The notes: generated by a model from the letters alone, not told the origin. A DNA stretch of 64,000 nt from RUG14515 sp045117995 (GCA_045117995.1 JBGUOH010000003.1:254559-318558); one strand, 5' to 3'. Counted from the stretch's first letter, positions 34,302 to 43,440 are shown. Program-made: numbers and translations.

Positions 34302-34909
34302 TGGACACTAAAGAACTTTACGACTATATATTGAAAATCCAATCCATTGCGAAAATAGGATTGGTTTTTTCTAAGGACCCATATGCTTTAACCAACTATC
34401 AACAGATCAATGATTTGACCATGGAGATGTTAGAAAAGCTCATGGAAATCGAATTCCATCGACCAAACTATTTCTCTAGAGATATTTATCCTACACCAAG
34501 CGTGTCTGTTCGTGCGGTTATCGTTAACGAAGATAAGTCAAAAATCCTCTTTGTTAGAGAGGCTAATACAGGTACTTATTCCTTCCCTGGAGGATGGGCG
34601 GATTTATATGATTCCGCTGGTCAAACCGCGATTAACGAATCAAGCCAAGAAGCAGGCGCCGATATTGAGCTAGTTCGCCTTGTTGGTGTCCTAAATAGAA
34701 CTCCATTTAAGAGCAACGTTAACGCTCCAGAATACCTCGTGGTTTTTGAGGCTAAACTCAAAGGTCAACTTCACGAACACGAGTATGAAACCGATGATGT
34801 TGAATGGTTCCCAATTGATCAAATTCCACCTTTATCTAGGAAGGTCATGAAGGAAGAAATTGACCGTATCATTGATGCGATAAAAACAGGAAAAACCATC
34901 TTTGACTAA
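34301..34909 (+). CDS. Nudix hydrolase with N-terminal Nudix_N_2 domain
   Basis: A 202-residue protein. The first 60 residues (KELYDYILKIQSIAKIGL) match the helical domain found on hydrolases of X-linked nucleoside diphosphates, often ADP-ribose. The Nudix domain follows with FPGGWADLYDSAGQTA and INESSQEAG. Compared with GX5EX7REUXEEXGU the box is weakened: Asp for the first Glu, Asn for Arg, and Gln for one metal-binding Glu. Activity may be altered. The ATG overlaps the cdaA stop (TAATG), so co-translation is likely. Confidence 0.82.
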   Translation: MDTKELYDYILKIQSIAKIGLVFSKDPYALTNYQQINDLTMEMLEKLMEIEFHRPNYFSRDIYPTPSVSVRAVIVNEDKSKILFVREANTGTYSFPGGWADLYDSAGQTAINESSQEAGADIELVRLVGVLNRTPFKSNVNAPEYLVVFEAKLKGQLHEHEYETDDVEWFPIDQIPPLSRKVMKEEIDRIIDAIKTGKTIFD

Positions 34910-34965
34910 ATAGAATATGCAAAATGTCCTTAATTTATAAGGTCATTTTTGTTATCATATTCTAT

Positions 34966-35607
34966 ATGCAAAATCTAAAAGTATTAACATCGTTAACAAA
35001 TATCCAACTCGCGTTTGTCATCATTGTGCCAATCGTGGTGGTTTTATTTGCGGCGATTGTTTTATATTTCCCAATTTCTGCATCCTATAGACGTCGTCAT
35101 TTCCAAATCCGTTATTATAAGCGTGTCTACAAAGTAGCCCTAGAAAATGACTACTACTTAATCAACCAATTCTATTTCAAAATTGATAACACTAAATTAG
35201 CCAAAGTTGACCACATCATCTTTGGTGATAAATACATTTATGTCATTATTTGCAAGTACTATGAAGGTGACTTAGTGGGTAAATCATCTGATAAGTCTTT
35301 AATCTTCATTTCCCATAAAGGGAAAAAGTGTTACACAGATAACCCAATTATCCAATCTAAGAATTTAGCTAGTAAGCTTTCATCATCGACAGGTTTAGAT
35401 GCCTCTATGCTTATTGGCATCACTTTAATCAACGATGACTGCAAAGTCGAAGTTCAAAGCGAATCCAAACAGTTCTATATCATCCAAAGAAAGAAACTGC
35501 ACGCTTTAATCAAAGCGATTGAATCTCGTCCAGTGGAAAAGATTAATGAACAACAACTCGCTAAAGCAGTGCAATCAATCGCTAAAGAAAACAAAAGGAA
35601 GAAATAA
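34966..35607 (+). CDS. membrane-anchored NERD-domain-like protein
   Basis: A 213-residue protein: one N-terminal helix (AFVIIVPIVVVLFAAIVLYF) followed by a nuclease-related (NERD)-like domain with KVDHIIFGDKYIYVIICKYYEG. In NERD proteins this core reads ...DH...(V/I)IE.K...G; here the acidic residue before Lys is replaced (IICK), so nuclease activity is doubtful. The ATG at 34966 lies seven bases after an extended -10 (TGTTATCAT), suggesting a leaderless start. The frame open from 34924 precedes that promoter. Confidence 0.62.
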   Translation: MQNLKVLTSLTNIQLAFVIIVPIVVVLFAAIVLYFPISASYRRRHFQIRYYKRVYKVALENDYYLINQFYFKIDNTKLAKVDHIIFGDKYIYVIICKYYEGDLVGKSSDKSLIFISHKGKKCYTDNPIIQSKNLASKLSSSTGLDASMLIGITLINDDCKVEVQSESKQFYIIQRKKLHALIKAIESRPVEKINEQQLAKAVQSIAKENKRKK

Positions 35608-36614
35608 TGAAAGATTCATTAAGGGCGACCTCATTTAATAGATTCAAAACTAATCCAACTTCCTACTTAGCGGTAGGTATTATGTGTGGTTTATTTTTGA
35701 TAATCGCGACAGTTTTAGCGTTTATTGATCCGCTTATTTTAATCATTGCTGTGCCACTTATTGCGTTACCATTTTTATTCGCTAGTCATGTGGCTTGTTA
35801 TTACTTACAAATCAATCAACAAATCAATCCGTCTGCGTTCATCCGTTACTTCACCGGATTCTTCCGTGCGCAGTTCAGAGGAAGCTTCAGAGGACTCATT
35901 TCATTCCTTAAATCTCTAGGCTTCTATTTTGGCATGGTTTTAGTTTCCGGAATCACATTTTATTTAATCTTTAAAGGACAATATGGTGAGACATTTACCG
36001 GCTCCTTTAATAACCTCATTTATACATACGCTTATAACCCTGAAGCAACATATGAAGACATCATTAATTTATTGAACGCTAATGATGGTATGCTATTAAC
36101 CTTCATTATTACTGTTTCAGTTGTTGCTATTCCACTCGCTATGTTAGCGTTTATTTACTACATTTCCTTCTCTTCACTTTCTATATACTATCGCACGAAC
36201 GTGCTCGTCGCGAGCGCGCCCTTATTAAAGATGTCAGTCAACAGTACTTATGCTCTCCATCGTAAGAACATGAGAAAAGACTGGTTTGCTTTAAACTGGC
36301 CAATGCTTGCCTTATCTTTCCTAGGCATGATTGGTTCCGCTGTGCTAGATATCTTTGTCGTGAGAAGGATTGACCTCTTACCATCATTCGTGATCGTTGG
36401 TGGTGTGGCCTTATTAATGTTCTATCTTCCACTTTACTTCGCTAACATGGAAACCATTTACAAGAAATACGAACAATATTTCAAAGAAGGTAACCAAAGA
36501 GCGATTGAATCCATTCTTCAAAAAATTCAAAGTAGCATTGAGCTCAGTGAAGAAGAAAAGAAGCATTTAGAAGAGTCACTTAGAGGTATTCATAACGACG
36601 AGCCAGAGCAATAA
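35607..36614 (+). CDS. multi-pass membrane protein, unknown function
   Basis: A 335-residue protein with about six hydrophobic segments and a charged C-terminal tail (ESILQKIQSSIELSEEEKKH...). The arrangement recalls YesL/DUF624-type proteins but no signature is convincing. Its ATG overlaps the NERD-like gene stop by one base (TAATG), so the pair is translationally coupled. Confidence 0.62.
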   Translation: MKDSLRATSFNRFKTNPTSYLAVGIMCGLFLIIATVLAFIDPLILIIAVPLIALPFLFASHVACYYLQINQQINPSAFIRYFTGFFRAQFRGSFRGLISFLKSLGFYFGMVLVSGITFYLIFKGQYGETFTGSFNNLIYTYAYNPEATYEDIINLLNANDGMLLTFIITVSVVAIPLAMLAFIYYISFSSLSIYYRTNVLVASAPLLKMSVNSTYALHRKNMRKDWFALNWPMLALSFLGMIGSAVLDIFVVRRIDLLPSFVIVGGVALLMFYLPLYFANMETIYKKYEQYFKEGNQRAIESILQKIQSSIELSEEEKKHLEESLRGIHNDEPEQ

Positions 36615-36617
36615 AAA

Positions 36618-36638
36618 AACCTAGATTCGCATCTAGGT
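36618..36638 (-). terminator. Terminator of tRNA-Gly(GCC)
   Basis: CCTAGAT/ATCTAGG hairpin; on the minus strand it ends in TTTTTTT just after the tRNA. Confidence 0.8.
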
Positions 36639-36648
36639 ATTAAGCATC

Positions 36649-36722
36649 TGGAGCAAGTGACGGGAATCGAACCCGCATATTAACCTTGGCAAGGTTACGT
36701 TCTACCACTGAACTACACCTGC
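36649..36722 (-). tRNA. tRNA-Gly (anticodon GCC)
   Basis: Minus strand: acceptor GCAGGTG/CACTTGC (one G-U), anticodon stem AACC/GGTT with loop TTGCCAA, TTCGATT T loop, CCA encoded. Confidence 0.93.
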
Positions 36723-36751
36723 ATTTGGATTTTTCCAAATCGCGCTCAATT

Positions 36752-36780
36752 ATTATATGCAAAAGAAAAAATTCTTGCAA
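36752..36780 (-). promoter_or_regulatory. Promoter of tRNA-Gly(GCC)
   Basis: Minus strand: TTGCAA (36780-36775), 17-base spacer, TATAAT (36757-36752). The precursor 5' end contains an ATTTGGA/TCCAAAT hairpin. Confidence 0.75.
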
Positions 36781-36816
36781 CACTAACTTATCAAAATTAT
36801 TAAAGAGGCAGAAAAT

Positions 36817-38487
36817 ATGATTACAAACAAACAACTAGCAGACCTAATTTTTCCAGAAATTACCGAAACAATCGATGATTTAGAGAAAAGATATCCTGAA
36901 AGAAATTTACCAGAAGGCGCGGAAGTAACGCGTTTCGCTCCAAGTCCAACAGGCTTCCTTCACACCGGTTCTTTATTCACATCTTTAGTGTGTCGTAAAG
37001 TAGCAAGTCAATCCAAAGGTGTCTTTTATGTGCGTTTAGAAGATACCGATACCAAAAGAGAAATCGCTGGTTCTGGTGAAGAATTATTAAAACAAATGCA
37101 CATCTTCGGTATCGACCCAGATGAAGGCTATTTAGGCGATCATGAAGAAGGTAAATATGGTCCATATATCCAATCTAAACGCGCGGATATATATAAAACC
37201 GTTATTAAACAATTATTAGTGGATGGTAAAGCTTATCCATGTTTCTGCACCTCTGAAGATTTAGAAGAACTTCGTAAAGAACAAGAAAGTAAGAAATTAA
37301 ACCCAGGATACTATGGTGAATTCGCTAAATGTAGAAATCTTACTAACGAAGAAAAATACGAAAGAATAAAAAACGGTGATAAATTCGTCATCCGTTTCAG
37401 AAGTAGTGGTAATCACGAAAACAAAATCACCGTTACCGATTTAATTAAAGGTACATTTGATATCGCTCAAAACGATCAAGATATCGTTATCTATAAGAGT
37501 GATGGTTTACCAACATATCACTTCGCTCACGCATGTGATGACCATTTCATGAGAACAACCACAGTTATCCGTGGTGAAGAATGGGTGGCTTCCTTACCAA
37601 TTCACGTTGAATTATTTGAAGCCTTAGGTTGGAAAGCCCCTAACTACGCTCACTTACCAGTCATCATGAAAGTTGATGAAGAAACAGGCAATAAACGTAA
37701 ACTTTCTAAAAGAAAAGATAAAGAAGCCGCTGTTTCATTCTTCATTGAAGATGGCTATTTACCAAAATCATTAATCATGTACTTGATGACTATTGCTAAC
37801 TCCAACTTCGAAGAATGGATCTTAGCCAATAAGTTTGAAGGCATGGAAAACTTCGAATTCTCATTTAAGAAAATGAATAACGAGGGTGCCTTATTCGATA
37901 TGGGTAAATTAAACTTCTTTGCCCGTGAACTTTTAGCAAAGCTAAACAAAGATGAAATCAGCGCTCTTGCCTACGAATACGCTAAACTCTATAACCCAGA
38001 ACTAAAAGCGGCTATTGAATTTAATCCAGCTTATTTCACTGCCATTATGAATATTGACCGTGAAAAAGCTAACCCAAGAAAAGACTATGAAAAGTTTGGT
38101 CATATCTTAGATTTCATTGGTTTCTTCTACGAAGAACGCTATCAAAATATCATTAAAGAACCATTACCATTTAATGAAAAGTTCTCTAAAGAAACACTCA
38201 TTGAAGCTTTAATTGCAATTAAAGAAAAACTTCACGTTAACCAAGATGAACAAATCTGGTTCAATGAATTAAAAGAAATTGGTGTGGGTTTAGGCTATGC
38301 CGCGAATAACAAAGACTATAAAGCTAACCCAGATGCCTTTAAAGGCAATATCGGCGATTTAGCGGAAATGCTTCGTATCACCTTAACCGGTAGAAAGAAC
38401 GCTCCAAACCTCTGTGCGGTTATGTACGTTTTAGGAATTGAAGAAACACATCGCCGTATCGATAACGTAGTTGCGTTACTTAAATAA
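36817..38487 (+). CDS. gltX: glutamyl-tRNA synthetase
   Basis: A 556-residue class I aminoacyl-tRNA synthetase charging tRNA-Glu. Visible are the HIGH-type motif APSPTGFLHTGS (41-52), the EDTDTKR strand, a cysteine pair in YPCFCTSED, and the KMSKS-type loop KRKLSKRKD (293-301). It is longer than the usual 480 residues, with the extra length mostly in the C-terminal anticodon-binding half. A tRNA-Glu(CTC) gene lies 24 bases downstream. AGAGG serves as ribosome site. Confidence 0.93.
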   Translation: MITNKQLADLIFPEITETIDDLEKRYPERNLPEGAEVTRFAPSPTGFLHTGSLFTSLVCRKVASQSKGVFYVRLEDTDTKREIAGSGEELLKQMHIFGIDPDEGYLGDHEEGKYGPYIQSKRADIYKTVIKQLLVDGKAYPCFCTSEDLEELRKEQESKKLNPGYYGEFAKCRNLTNEEKYERIKNGDKFVIRFRSSGNHENKITVTDLIKGTFDIAQNDQDIVIYKSDGLPTYHFAHACDDHFMRTTTVIRGEEWVASLPIHVELFEALGWKAPNYAHLPVIMKVDEETGNKRKLSKRKDKEAAVSFFIEDGYLPKSLIMYLMTIANSNFEEWILANKFEGMENFEFSFKKMNNEGALFDMGKLNFFARELLAKLNKDEISALAYEYAKLYNPELKAAIEFNPAYFTAIMNIDREKANPRKDYEKFGHILDFIGFFYEERYQNIIKEPLPFNEKFSKETLIEALIAIKEKLHVNQDEQIWFNELKEIGVGLGYAANNKDYKANPDAFKGNIGDLAEMLRITLTGRKNAPNLCAVMYVLGIEETHRRIDNVVALLK

Positions 38488-38510
38488 AAGAGAGTATAAT
38501 TACTCTCGCT

Positions 38511-38587
38511 GGTCCTATGGAGAAGTGGCTTAACTCATCGCCCTCTCAAGGCGACATTCACGGGTTCGAATCCCGTTGGGATCACCA
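38511..38587 (+). tRNA. tRNA-Glu (anticodon CTC)
   Basis: Acceptor GGTCCTA/TGGGATC with G-U at 2-71, anticodon stem TCGCC/GGCGA with loop CTCTCAA, TTCGAAT T loop, CCA encoded. TATAAT at 38495-38500. It follows the synthetase gene that charges it. Confidence 0.92.
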
Positions 38588-38600
38588 AAATTGATTAATT

Positions 38601-38632
38601 GGATTGACGTTTATATGTCAGTCCTTTTATTT
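38601..38632 (+). terminator. Terminator after tRNA-Glu(CTC), GGATTGAC type
   Basis: GGATTGAC pairs with GTCAGTCC, followed by TTTTATTT. Confidence 0.85.
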
Positions 38633-38694
38633 ATTTGATAAAATTTAAGCAGTTTTATAATTCATAAACGTCTTATTAGTAGGAGGGAACCACA

Positions 38695-39789
38695 ATGAAA
38701 ATAACAAAGTTACTACTTTCATTTATCGCAGCGGCCTTTTTACTAACCGGTTGTGGCACAACATCAACTTCCCGTAAAACATATTCTGAATCATTGTGCA
38801 ATACAGGTAATTCGGATTCAGATGATGATGACGATTCATTTAAGGATGCTAGAGAATTTTATTTAGATATTAGAGATCCACGAAAATTAATCGTGGAACA
38901 ACCACATACACTTAATGGAAAAGCAAGCATTCATTTTAAAGAAGGCCAAACAGTCTATTTCAAAACTTCAGTTCCTCCACTTAGAAGTGAAATGATTGTT
39001 TTGATTAACGATAAAAGAAGTGGTTATTCTTATTCCTCTGCTAATGATTATTATGAATTTGAATTCACTATGCCTCGTTCAGATACTCGCCTTGAACTTT
39101 ACTATCGAGGTGATGATAGTCATGTTAATGAACAAATAAGTTTAAAAGATAGATATACCTGGATTAACAATATTAACGAAGAAGACATTACCAAGGTCAT
39201 CACTTCTAGTAAGCATGGTACTGTTGTTCCAAGGCTAGATGTTCTAGATGAATATTATTACAGCGATAGTGCTGCTGATATACACCGTGTCTATGAATAT
39301 TTGAAAACCACTAAGATAGTTTTTGACTATCCTAATGTACCTGTTGGTGCGGGACCAGATGTTCTTACCATAGAGGTTCTAAATCCTTCGACTCAAACAG
39401 AAGAACGTTATAGCATATATGCTTATTTCGGCACTACTACACAAGATGAAACCACTTTAAGTGTTGCTCTTCCAAAGATGAGCAATCACTATGGATATAG
39501 TTTCATGTCACACATGTTCTATGATTTAAAGGTGACAAGTATCGATGGAACAGTCGATTACACGAAAGATTTCATTAAATTAGGAATGCTCACCAATATG
39601 ATCTTTGAAAAGATTGATAACCCTAACTTCGATACCGCGATAAATAAATATAACAAATATAAAATCACCTGCTATGAGGGTTCGATTATATTCCAATCTG
39701 AAACAGAATTTGTGGTCCAACCAGAAGATGGGGAAATAGCCGCCTATCAAATAGTTAACAACGTAACCTTTAAAGATTTAATTGTTTAG
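38695..39789 (+). CDS. lipoprotein, unknown function
   Basis: A 364-residue lipoprotein with lipobox LTGC (Cys20). An acidic spacer (SDSDDDDDSFKD) follows, then a beta-rich region; FEFTMPRSDTRLELYY is a strand pattern seen in surface lipoproteins such as the one at 18806 (YEFLMPEHDATLTITS), so the two share a short module. AGGAGGGAA precedes the ATG. Function is unknown. Confidence 0.7.
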   Translation: MKITKLLLSFIAAAFLLTGCGTTSTSRKTYSESLCNTGNSDSDDDDDSFKDAREFYLDIRDPRKLIVEQPHTLNGKASIHFKEGQTVYFKTSVPPLRSEMIVLINDKRSGYSYSSANDYYEFEFTMPRSDTRLELYYRGDDSHVNEQISLKDRYTWINNINEEDITKVITSSKHGTVVPRLDVLDEYYYSDSAADIHRVYEYLKTTKIVFDYPNVPVGAGPDVLTIEVLNPSTQTEERYSIYAYFGTTTQDETTLSVALPKMSNHYGYSFMSHMFYDLKVTSIDGTVDYTKDFIKLGMLTNMIFEKIDNPNFDTAINKYNKYKITCYEGSIIFQSETEFVVQPEDGEIAAYQIVNNVTFKDLIV

Positions 39790-39815
39790 GATTGATTATT
39801 ATCAGTCCTTTTTAT
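39789..39815 (+). terminator. Terminator of the lipoprotein gene, GGATTGA type
   Basis: GGATTGA pairs with TCAGTCC, followed by TTTTTATT. Its arm sequences equal those of the terminators at 38601 and 52958. Confidence 0.8.
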
Positions 39816-39950
39816 TATTTTGAAATCTTGTGTATAATACTATCAGTCGTTTTTGTAGTTCAAATAAGAACGCCTAATTATTCTTTAGGAAATGTGCAAG
39901 TCACCGAAAACGAACATTTTATTAGCACTGCTAATAGGAGGCATATATTC

Positions 39951-40691
39951 ATGTTGAAACAGTTTTCAAGAACGCAGCTTTTACTTGGTGAAAAATCAAT
40001 GGAAGAGTTAGCGAAAAAGACAGTCGCTGTCTTTGGTGTCGGTGGTGTAGGTGGCTACACTGTTGAAGCCTTAGCGAGAAGTGGTATTGGTCACTTCGTA
40101 CTAATTGATGATGATTTAGTGAATATCACTAATATAAATAGACAAATACTTGCGACATTTAACACAATTGGCAAAGCCAAAGTGGATGTCGCTAAAGAAC
40201 GTATCTTAGAGATTAATCCAGACGCTACTGTGGAAACCCACAAGTGTTTTTATTTACCTGCTAATAGAGATGAATTTGATTTCTCAAAGTACGATTATGT
40301 TGTAGACGCTATCGATACAGTAACCGCAAAGATTGATATCATTGTTCGTTGTTATGAAAGTAACATCCCAGTTATATCCGCGATGGGTGCGGGCAACAAG
40401 ATGAATCCAACAATGTTAGAAGTTAGTGATATCTATAAAACTGAAATGGATCCGTTAGCGAAAGTGATGCGTCGTGAGTTAAAGAAAAGAGGAGTTAAAA
40501 AGCTCAAAGTCGTTTATTCAAAAGAAAAAGCTATCACTCCTTTAGAACCTGTTTTTGATGAAGATGATACTAATTCAAAAAGAAGAAGTATTCCTGGTTC
40601 TACCGCATTTGTGCCTTCAGTTTCAGGTCTCATTATCGCTAGTGAAGTGGTAAAAGATTTGATTAACTACAATCCAAATAATAGAGAATAA
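39951..40691 (+). CDS. tcdA: TcdA-like (ThiF/E1 family) tRNA threonylcarbamoyladenosine dehydratase
   Basis: A 246-residue ThiF-family ATPase that cyclises t6A to ct6A in tRNA. The nucleotide fold is VAVFGVGGVGGYTVEALARS, followed by DDDLVNITNINRQ; DAIDTVTAK and PGSTAFVPSVSGL are typical of CsdL/TcdA. The ATG at 39951 has AGGAGG nine bases before it; a longer frame back to 39792 overlaps a terminator and is not real. The roughly 100-base leader contains a TATAAT near 39833 and an ATTAGC/GCTAAT hairpin directly before the ribosome site. Confidence 0.85.
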   Translation: MLKQFSRTQLLLGEKSMEELAKKTVAVFGVGGVGGYTVEALARSGIGHFVLIDDDLVNITNINRQILATFNTIGKAKVDVAKERILEINPDATVETHKCFYLPANRDEFDFSKYDYVVDAIDTVTAKIDIIVRCYESNIPVISAMGAGNKMNPTMLEVSDIYKTEMDPLAKVMRRELKKRGVKKLKVVYSKEKAITPLEPVFDEDDTNSKRRSIPGSTAFVPSVSGLIIASEVVKDLINYNPNNRE

Positions 40692-40716
40692 TTATCGGAT
40701 ATGGTATGCTAAAAAC

Positions 40717-40995
40717 ATGGAAGATATACAAATTAAATACAATGAAAAAGGTCACCAATCTTTAGCGTACGATGAAGATAAAATCATCGGTAGATGTGAT
40801 TATCAAATTAAAGAAGGTAAATGGTATATTACTCATACCGTGGTAATGTCAGAATACGGGGGACGGGGTATTGCTAAGTCGCTTGTTAAGGAAGTAATTG
40901 AACAAGCAAGAAAGAGAAATGTTAAGATTGTTCCTATTTGCTCATACGCTCAAAAGATGATGACGAGTAGTGACGAATATAAAGACGTTTTATAA
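40717..40995 (+). CDS. GNAT-type N-acetyltransferase, short YjdJ-like form
   Basis: A 92-residue single-domain acetyltransferase-like protein. YITHTVVMSEYGGRGIAKSL contains the acetyl-CoA loop (GGRGIA) and VPICSYAQKMM is the closing strand of the YidJ/GtnA subgroup. Substrate unknown. TATGCT at 40705-40710 ends six bases before the ATG, so the transcript seems leaderless. Confidence 0.82.
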   Translation: MEDIQIKYNEKGHQSLAYDEDKIIGRCDYQIKEGKWYITHTVVMSEYGGRGIAKSLVKEVIEQARKRNVKIVPICSYAQKMMTSSDEYKDVL

Positions 40996-41057
40996 TTCGT
41001 AATAATAGTTACAATTAATCGAGGTTTTGTGATAGAATATCACAGGACCTTTTATTT

Positions 41058-41744
41058 ATGAGTAAAGTAAAAAGTAGAAGAAAAAGAAGAATTGTCGTGT
41101 CCATTATCGCGGGCTTTTTCTTTGTAGTTGCTCTCGCTATTGTGGTGCCTTTTGGTATTTTAGGACTTAGAACAAATCACTTAAATAAGGACTATGGGTA
41201 CTTAAAAACTGATGAAACTTACTCTCAAAAGGTCGAAGTTACAGGTATTAATTTAGTCACACAACATGTCTCATGTGGTTATGCCTCTATTGAGATGATG
41301 TCTGAATATTACGGATTCAAAGTTACAGAAGATGATTTAAACGCTAAAAACAATGGTGGTGTTTCTACTTCTTCAACATCTGGTTTCTTAAATGAAATCA
41401 ATGCTTCTATCAAAGACCAAGATTTCATTAAAAGAACATATCTCACAAATGACGATTATTTAAAAGAAATACATAACGCCTTAGCTAAAAACAATCCAGT
41501 TGCTATTGAATGGGCCGCCAAATTTGAAGATGAATGGACCTTACATTTCTCTGTGGTTACATCCATGGATTTAGGTAATGATCAAATCGTTGTTTATAAC
41601 CCATACGGCTATATCGAAACACTCCATAGTGATGAATTCTTAGAAAGAACAACATTCAAAGCCTATAAAAACTTGCCATTATTCTTAAACTTTGGCTTTG
41701 CTTTTGGTGCTTTCGATAAGAACGCTTTGTTTTACGCAATTTAA
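41058..41744 (+). CDS. membrane-anchored C39-like papain-fold peptidase
   Basis: A 228-residue protein: basic N-terminus, one membrane helix (about 12-36), then a C39-type domain outside the cell. The nucleophile is Cys73 in QHVSCGYASIEMM, the catalytic His163 lies in WTLHFSVVTSMD, and Asn181 in VVYNPYGY completes the site. Such lone C39 domains cleave peptides or process bacteriocins; no transporter or precursor is adjacent, so the target is unknown. An extended -10 (TGATAGAAT) lies about 20 bases upstream. Confidence 0.75.
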   Translation: MSKVKSRRKRRIVVSIIAGFFFVVALAIVVPFGILGLRTNHLNKDYGYLKTDETYSQKVEVTGINLVTQHVSCGYASIEMMSEYYGFKVTEDDLNAKNNGGVSTSSTSGFLNEINASIKDQDFIKRTYLTNDDYLKEIHNALAKNNPVAIEWAAKFEDEWTLHFSVVTSMDLGNDQIVVYNPYGYIETLHSDEFLERTTFKAYKNLPLFLNFGFAFGAFDKNALFYAI

Positions 41745-41856
41745 CGAAAAACGTTTAAAAAATCCTTGATTTGCAGGCTTTTCTCGTGAAAAAGTTGCTT
41801 TTTCATGCAGGTGCGCGCTATATTATATGCAAGAAATACAGGTAAGGAGAAAGCCT

Positions 41857-43392
41857 ATGTTTAAGAAAAATAGAGAAACCTCTAAGGGTTTAAAGATCCT
41901 TTTGGTTATTTCGTTTATATTATTAGCCTTATTCATCGCGTTCTTTATGCTTTATGCCGCTACTGCGGGCGATGCTCATGATGCTGACTTAAAAGATTTT
42001 GGTGCGGTAATGAAGTACCATATCGATGGCTTTAAAGGATTATTTACTTTTAAATTCCACGATGCATCTAACATCGTATACGCTAGCTTGAGTGCTTTGT
42101 TATATGGCTTTATTGCTTTATGGTTAATCTTCCTTGTTGTCGGTATCTTAGTGGCCGTCAAAAAGAAAAGAAGAATCATGGTTTTTGGTATCGTTTTAAC
42201 ATTATTAACCGTTGCGGTTTATATGTTTGGCGCGACTGGATTACCAAAATATTGGTTAATCATTAATGGTCGTAATCCATTTGAAAAAGCTGATCTTCTC
42301 CGTTTCTTAGTGGGCGCACTTATTTTCTCCGGTGCCTTATTTGCTTTATTAGCCTATATCTCTTACTTCGCTTGTGTCCTTGAATCGTTCAAGAATCCAA
42401 GAGTGGAACAAAAAGAAGAAAAGGATGAAGAATCAGAACAAGAACAACCAGCGTTTGAAGAAGAGCCTGCTCCTGAAAACGAAGAACCTGTGATGTTTGA
42501 ACAGATTGAAGCGGAACCTGAACCAGAACAAGCTTTTGAAGAAGAACCCGCTCCAATGTTTGAAGAAAAACAAGAAGAAAAGAAACCTGAAGAAAAAGGT
42601 TTTGATAAAAACGAATTAGCAGATCTCATTAGAAATATCGTGAGAGATGAAATGGTTCGTAATGCTCCAAATCCACAAAACCCAGGTCCTGGTCCATTAG
42701 TGGTCCAATACTTTGGTACTATGCCAATGCAACAACAAGTGGAACAACCAAAACCTGAACCAAAACCAGCGCCAGTGAAAAAAGAAAAGAAAGAACCTGT
42801 CGCGGAAGTAGTTAAGGAAGAAGAAATTCAAGTTCACGATAACATCGTTCCAGAAGAACCAAAGGCTCCTGAATATAAAATCGTGACTGGTAAAAAGAAA
42901 GAAAAACCAGCTCCTGCCCCAGTGGAAGAAACCACAGAAGAAAAGAATAAAATCATCCGTATCCCATTCCAAACCAGAATGATTAACGCAGATGATGAAA
43001 TGAAGAGAAACTATAATGAACTCAAAAACGAGATTCTCTCCTATGGTGTTAATTCCCGTGTTTCTAACTCTGGTGATGCCTTCCGTTTACACCGTAAGAC
43101 ATATGTGAAAATTACTATCGCGGGCTTAAGTTTAAAACTCTACTTTGCCTTAAACCCAGATGATTATAAGGATTCCACAATCCCAGTCCAAAACGCTGGA
43201 CACAAAGGTATCTATGAAGAAATCCCATTAGTGTTTAAAGTTAAATCCGGTTTATCCATGAGAAGAGCGAAAGAACTCATTCAAACAGTTATGGACCAAG
43301 GTGGCCTTGAGCAAGGCGCAATCGGTGATACTGACTGGGTAGAAAAACTCAAGGAACAACCAGTCAATGCTGATGAGTCTCAAGACGACTAA
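41857..43392 (+). CDS. membrane protein with Glu/Pro-rich linker and conserved C-terminal domain, unknown
   Basis: A 511-residue protein with three or four N-terminal helices (to about residue 175), a long Glu/Pro/Ala-rich linker (about 190-360) with repeated EEPAPE and QEQ units, and a folded C-terminal domain (about 375-500; RIPFQTRMINADDEMKRNYN...). I recognise no family. The ATG at 41857 follows AAGGAG by seven bases; the frame open from 41827 overlaps the likely -10 box TATATT. The linker suggests a spacer tethering a cytoplasmic domain to the membrane. Confidence 0.65.
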   Translation: MFKKNRETSKGLKILLVISFILLALFIAFFMLYAATAGDAHDADLKDFGAVMKYHIDGFKGLFTFKFHDASNIVYASLSALLYGFIALWLIFLVVGILVAVKKKRRIMVFGIVLTLLTVAVYMFGATGLPKYWLIINGRNPFEKADLLRFLVGALIFSGALFALLAYISYFACVLESFKNPRVEQKEEKDEESEQEQPAFEEEPAPENEEPVMFEQIEAEPEPEQAFEEEPAPMFEEKQEEKKPEEKGFDKNELADLIRNIVRDEMVRNAPNPQNPGPGPLVVQYFGTMPMQQQVEQPKPEPKPAPVKKEKKEPVAEVVKEEEIQVHDNIVPEEPKAPEYKIVTGKKKEKPAPAPVEETTEEKNKIIRIPFQTRMINADDEMKRNYNELKNEILSYGVNSRVSNSGDAFRLHRKTYVKITIAGLSLKLYFALNPDDYKDSTIPVQNAGHKGIYEEIPLVFKVKSGLSMRRAKELIQTVMDQGGLEQGAIGDTDWVEKLKEQPVNADESQDD

Positions 43393-43414
43393 TAGTCAGT
43401 TAATCTAAATATTA

Positions 43415-43440
43415 AGGTACATAAATGTACCTTTTTATTT
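43415..43440 (+). terminator. Terminator of the linker-protein gene
   Basis: AGGTACAT-AA-ATGTACCT, then TTTTATTT. Confidence 0.85.

Noticed and set aside
34924..34965. Upstream start of the NERD-like protein
   Set aside because: It would place coding sequence before and across the extended -10 box TGTTATCAT.
36723..36816. T-box leader before gltX
   Set aside because: The gap is occupied by the divergent tRNA-Gly promoter; no specifier loop or TGGN-type antiterminator bulge is visible.
39792..39950. N-terminal extension of the TcdA-like protein
   Set aside because: It begins inside a terminator, covers a TATAAT, and the ATG at 39951 has an ideal AGGAGG.
42363..42972. Antisense Ser/Cys- and Trp/Phe-rich frames opposite the linker protein
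   Set aside because: They mirror the repetitive Glu/Pro codons of the real gene and have no ribosome site or recognisable motif.
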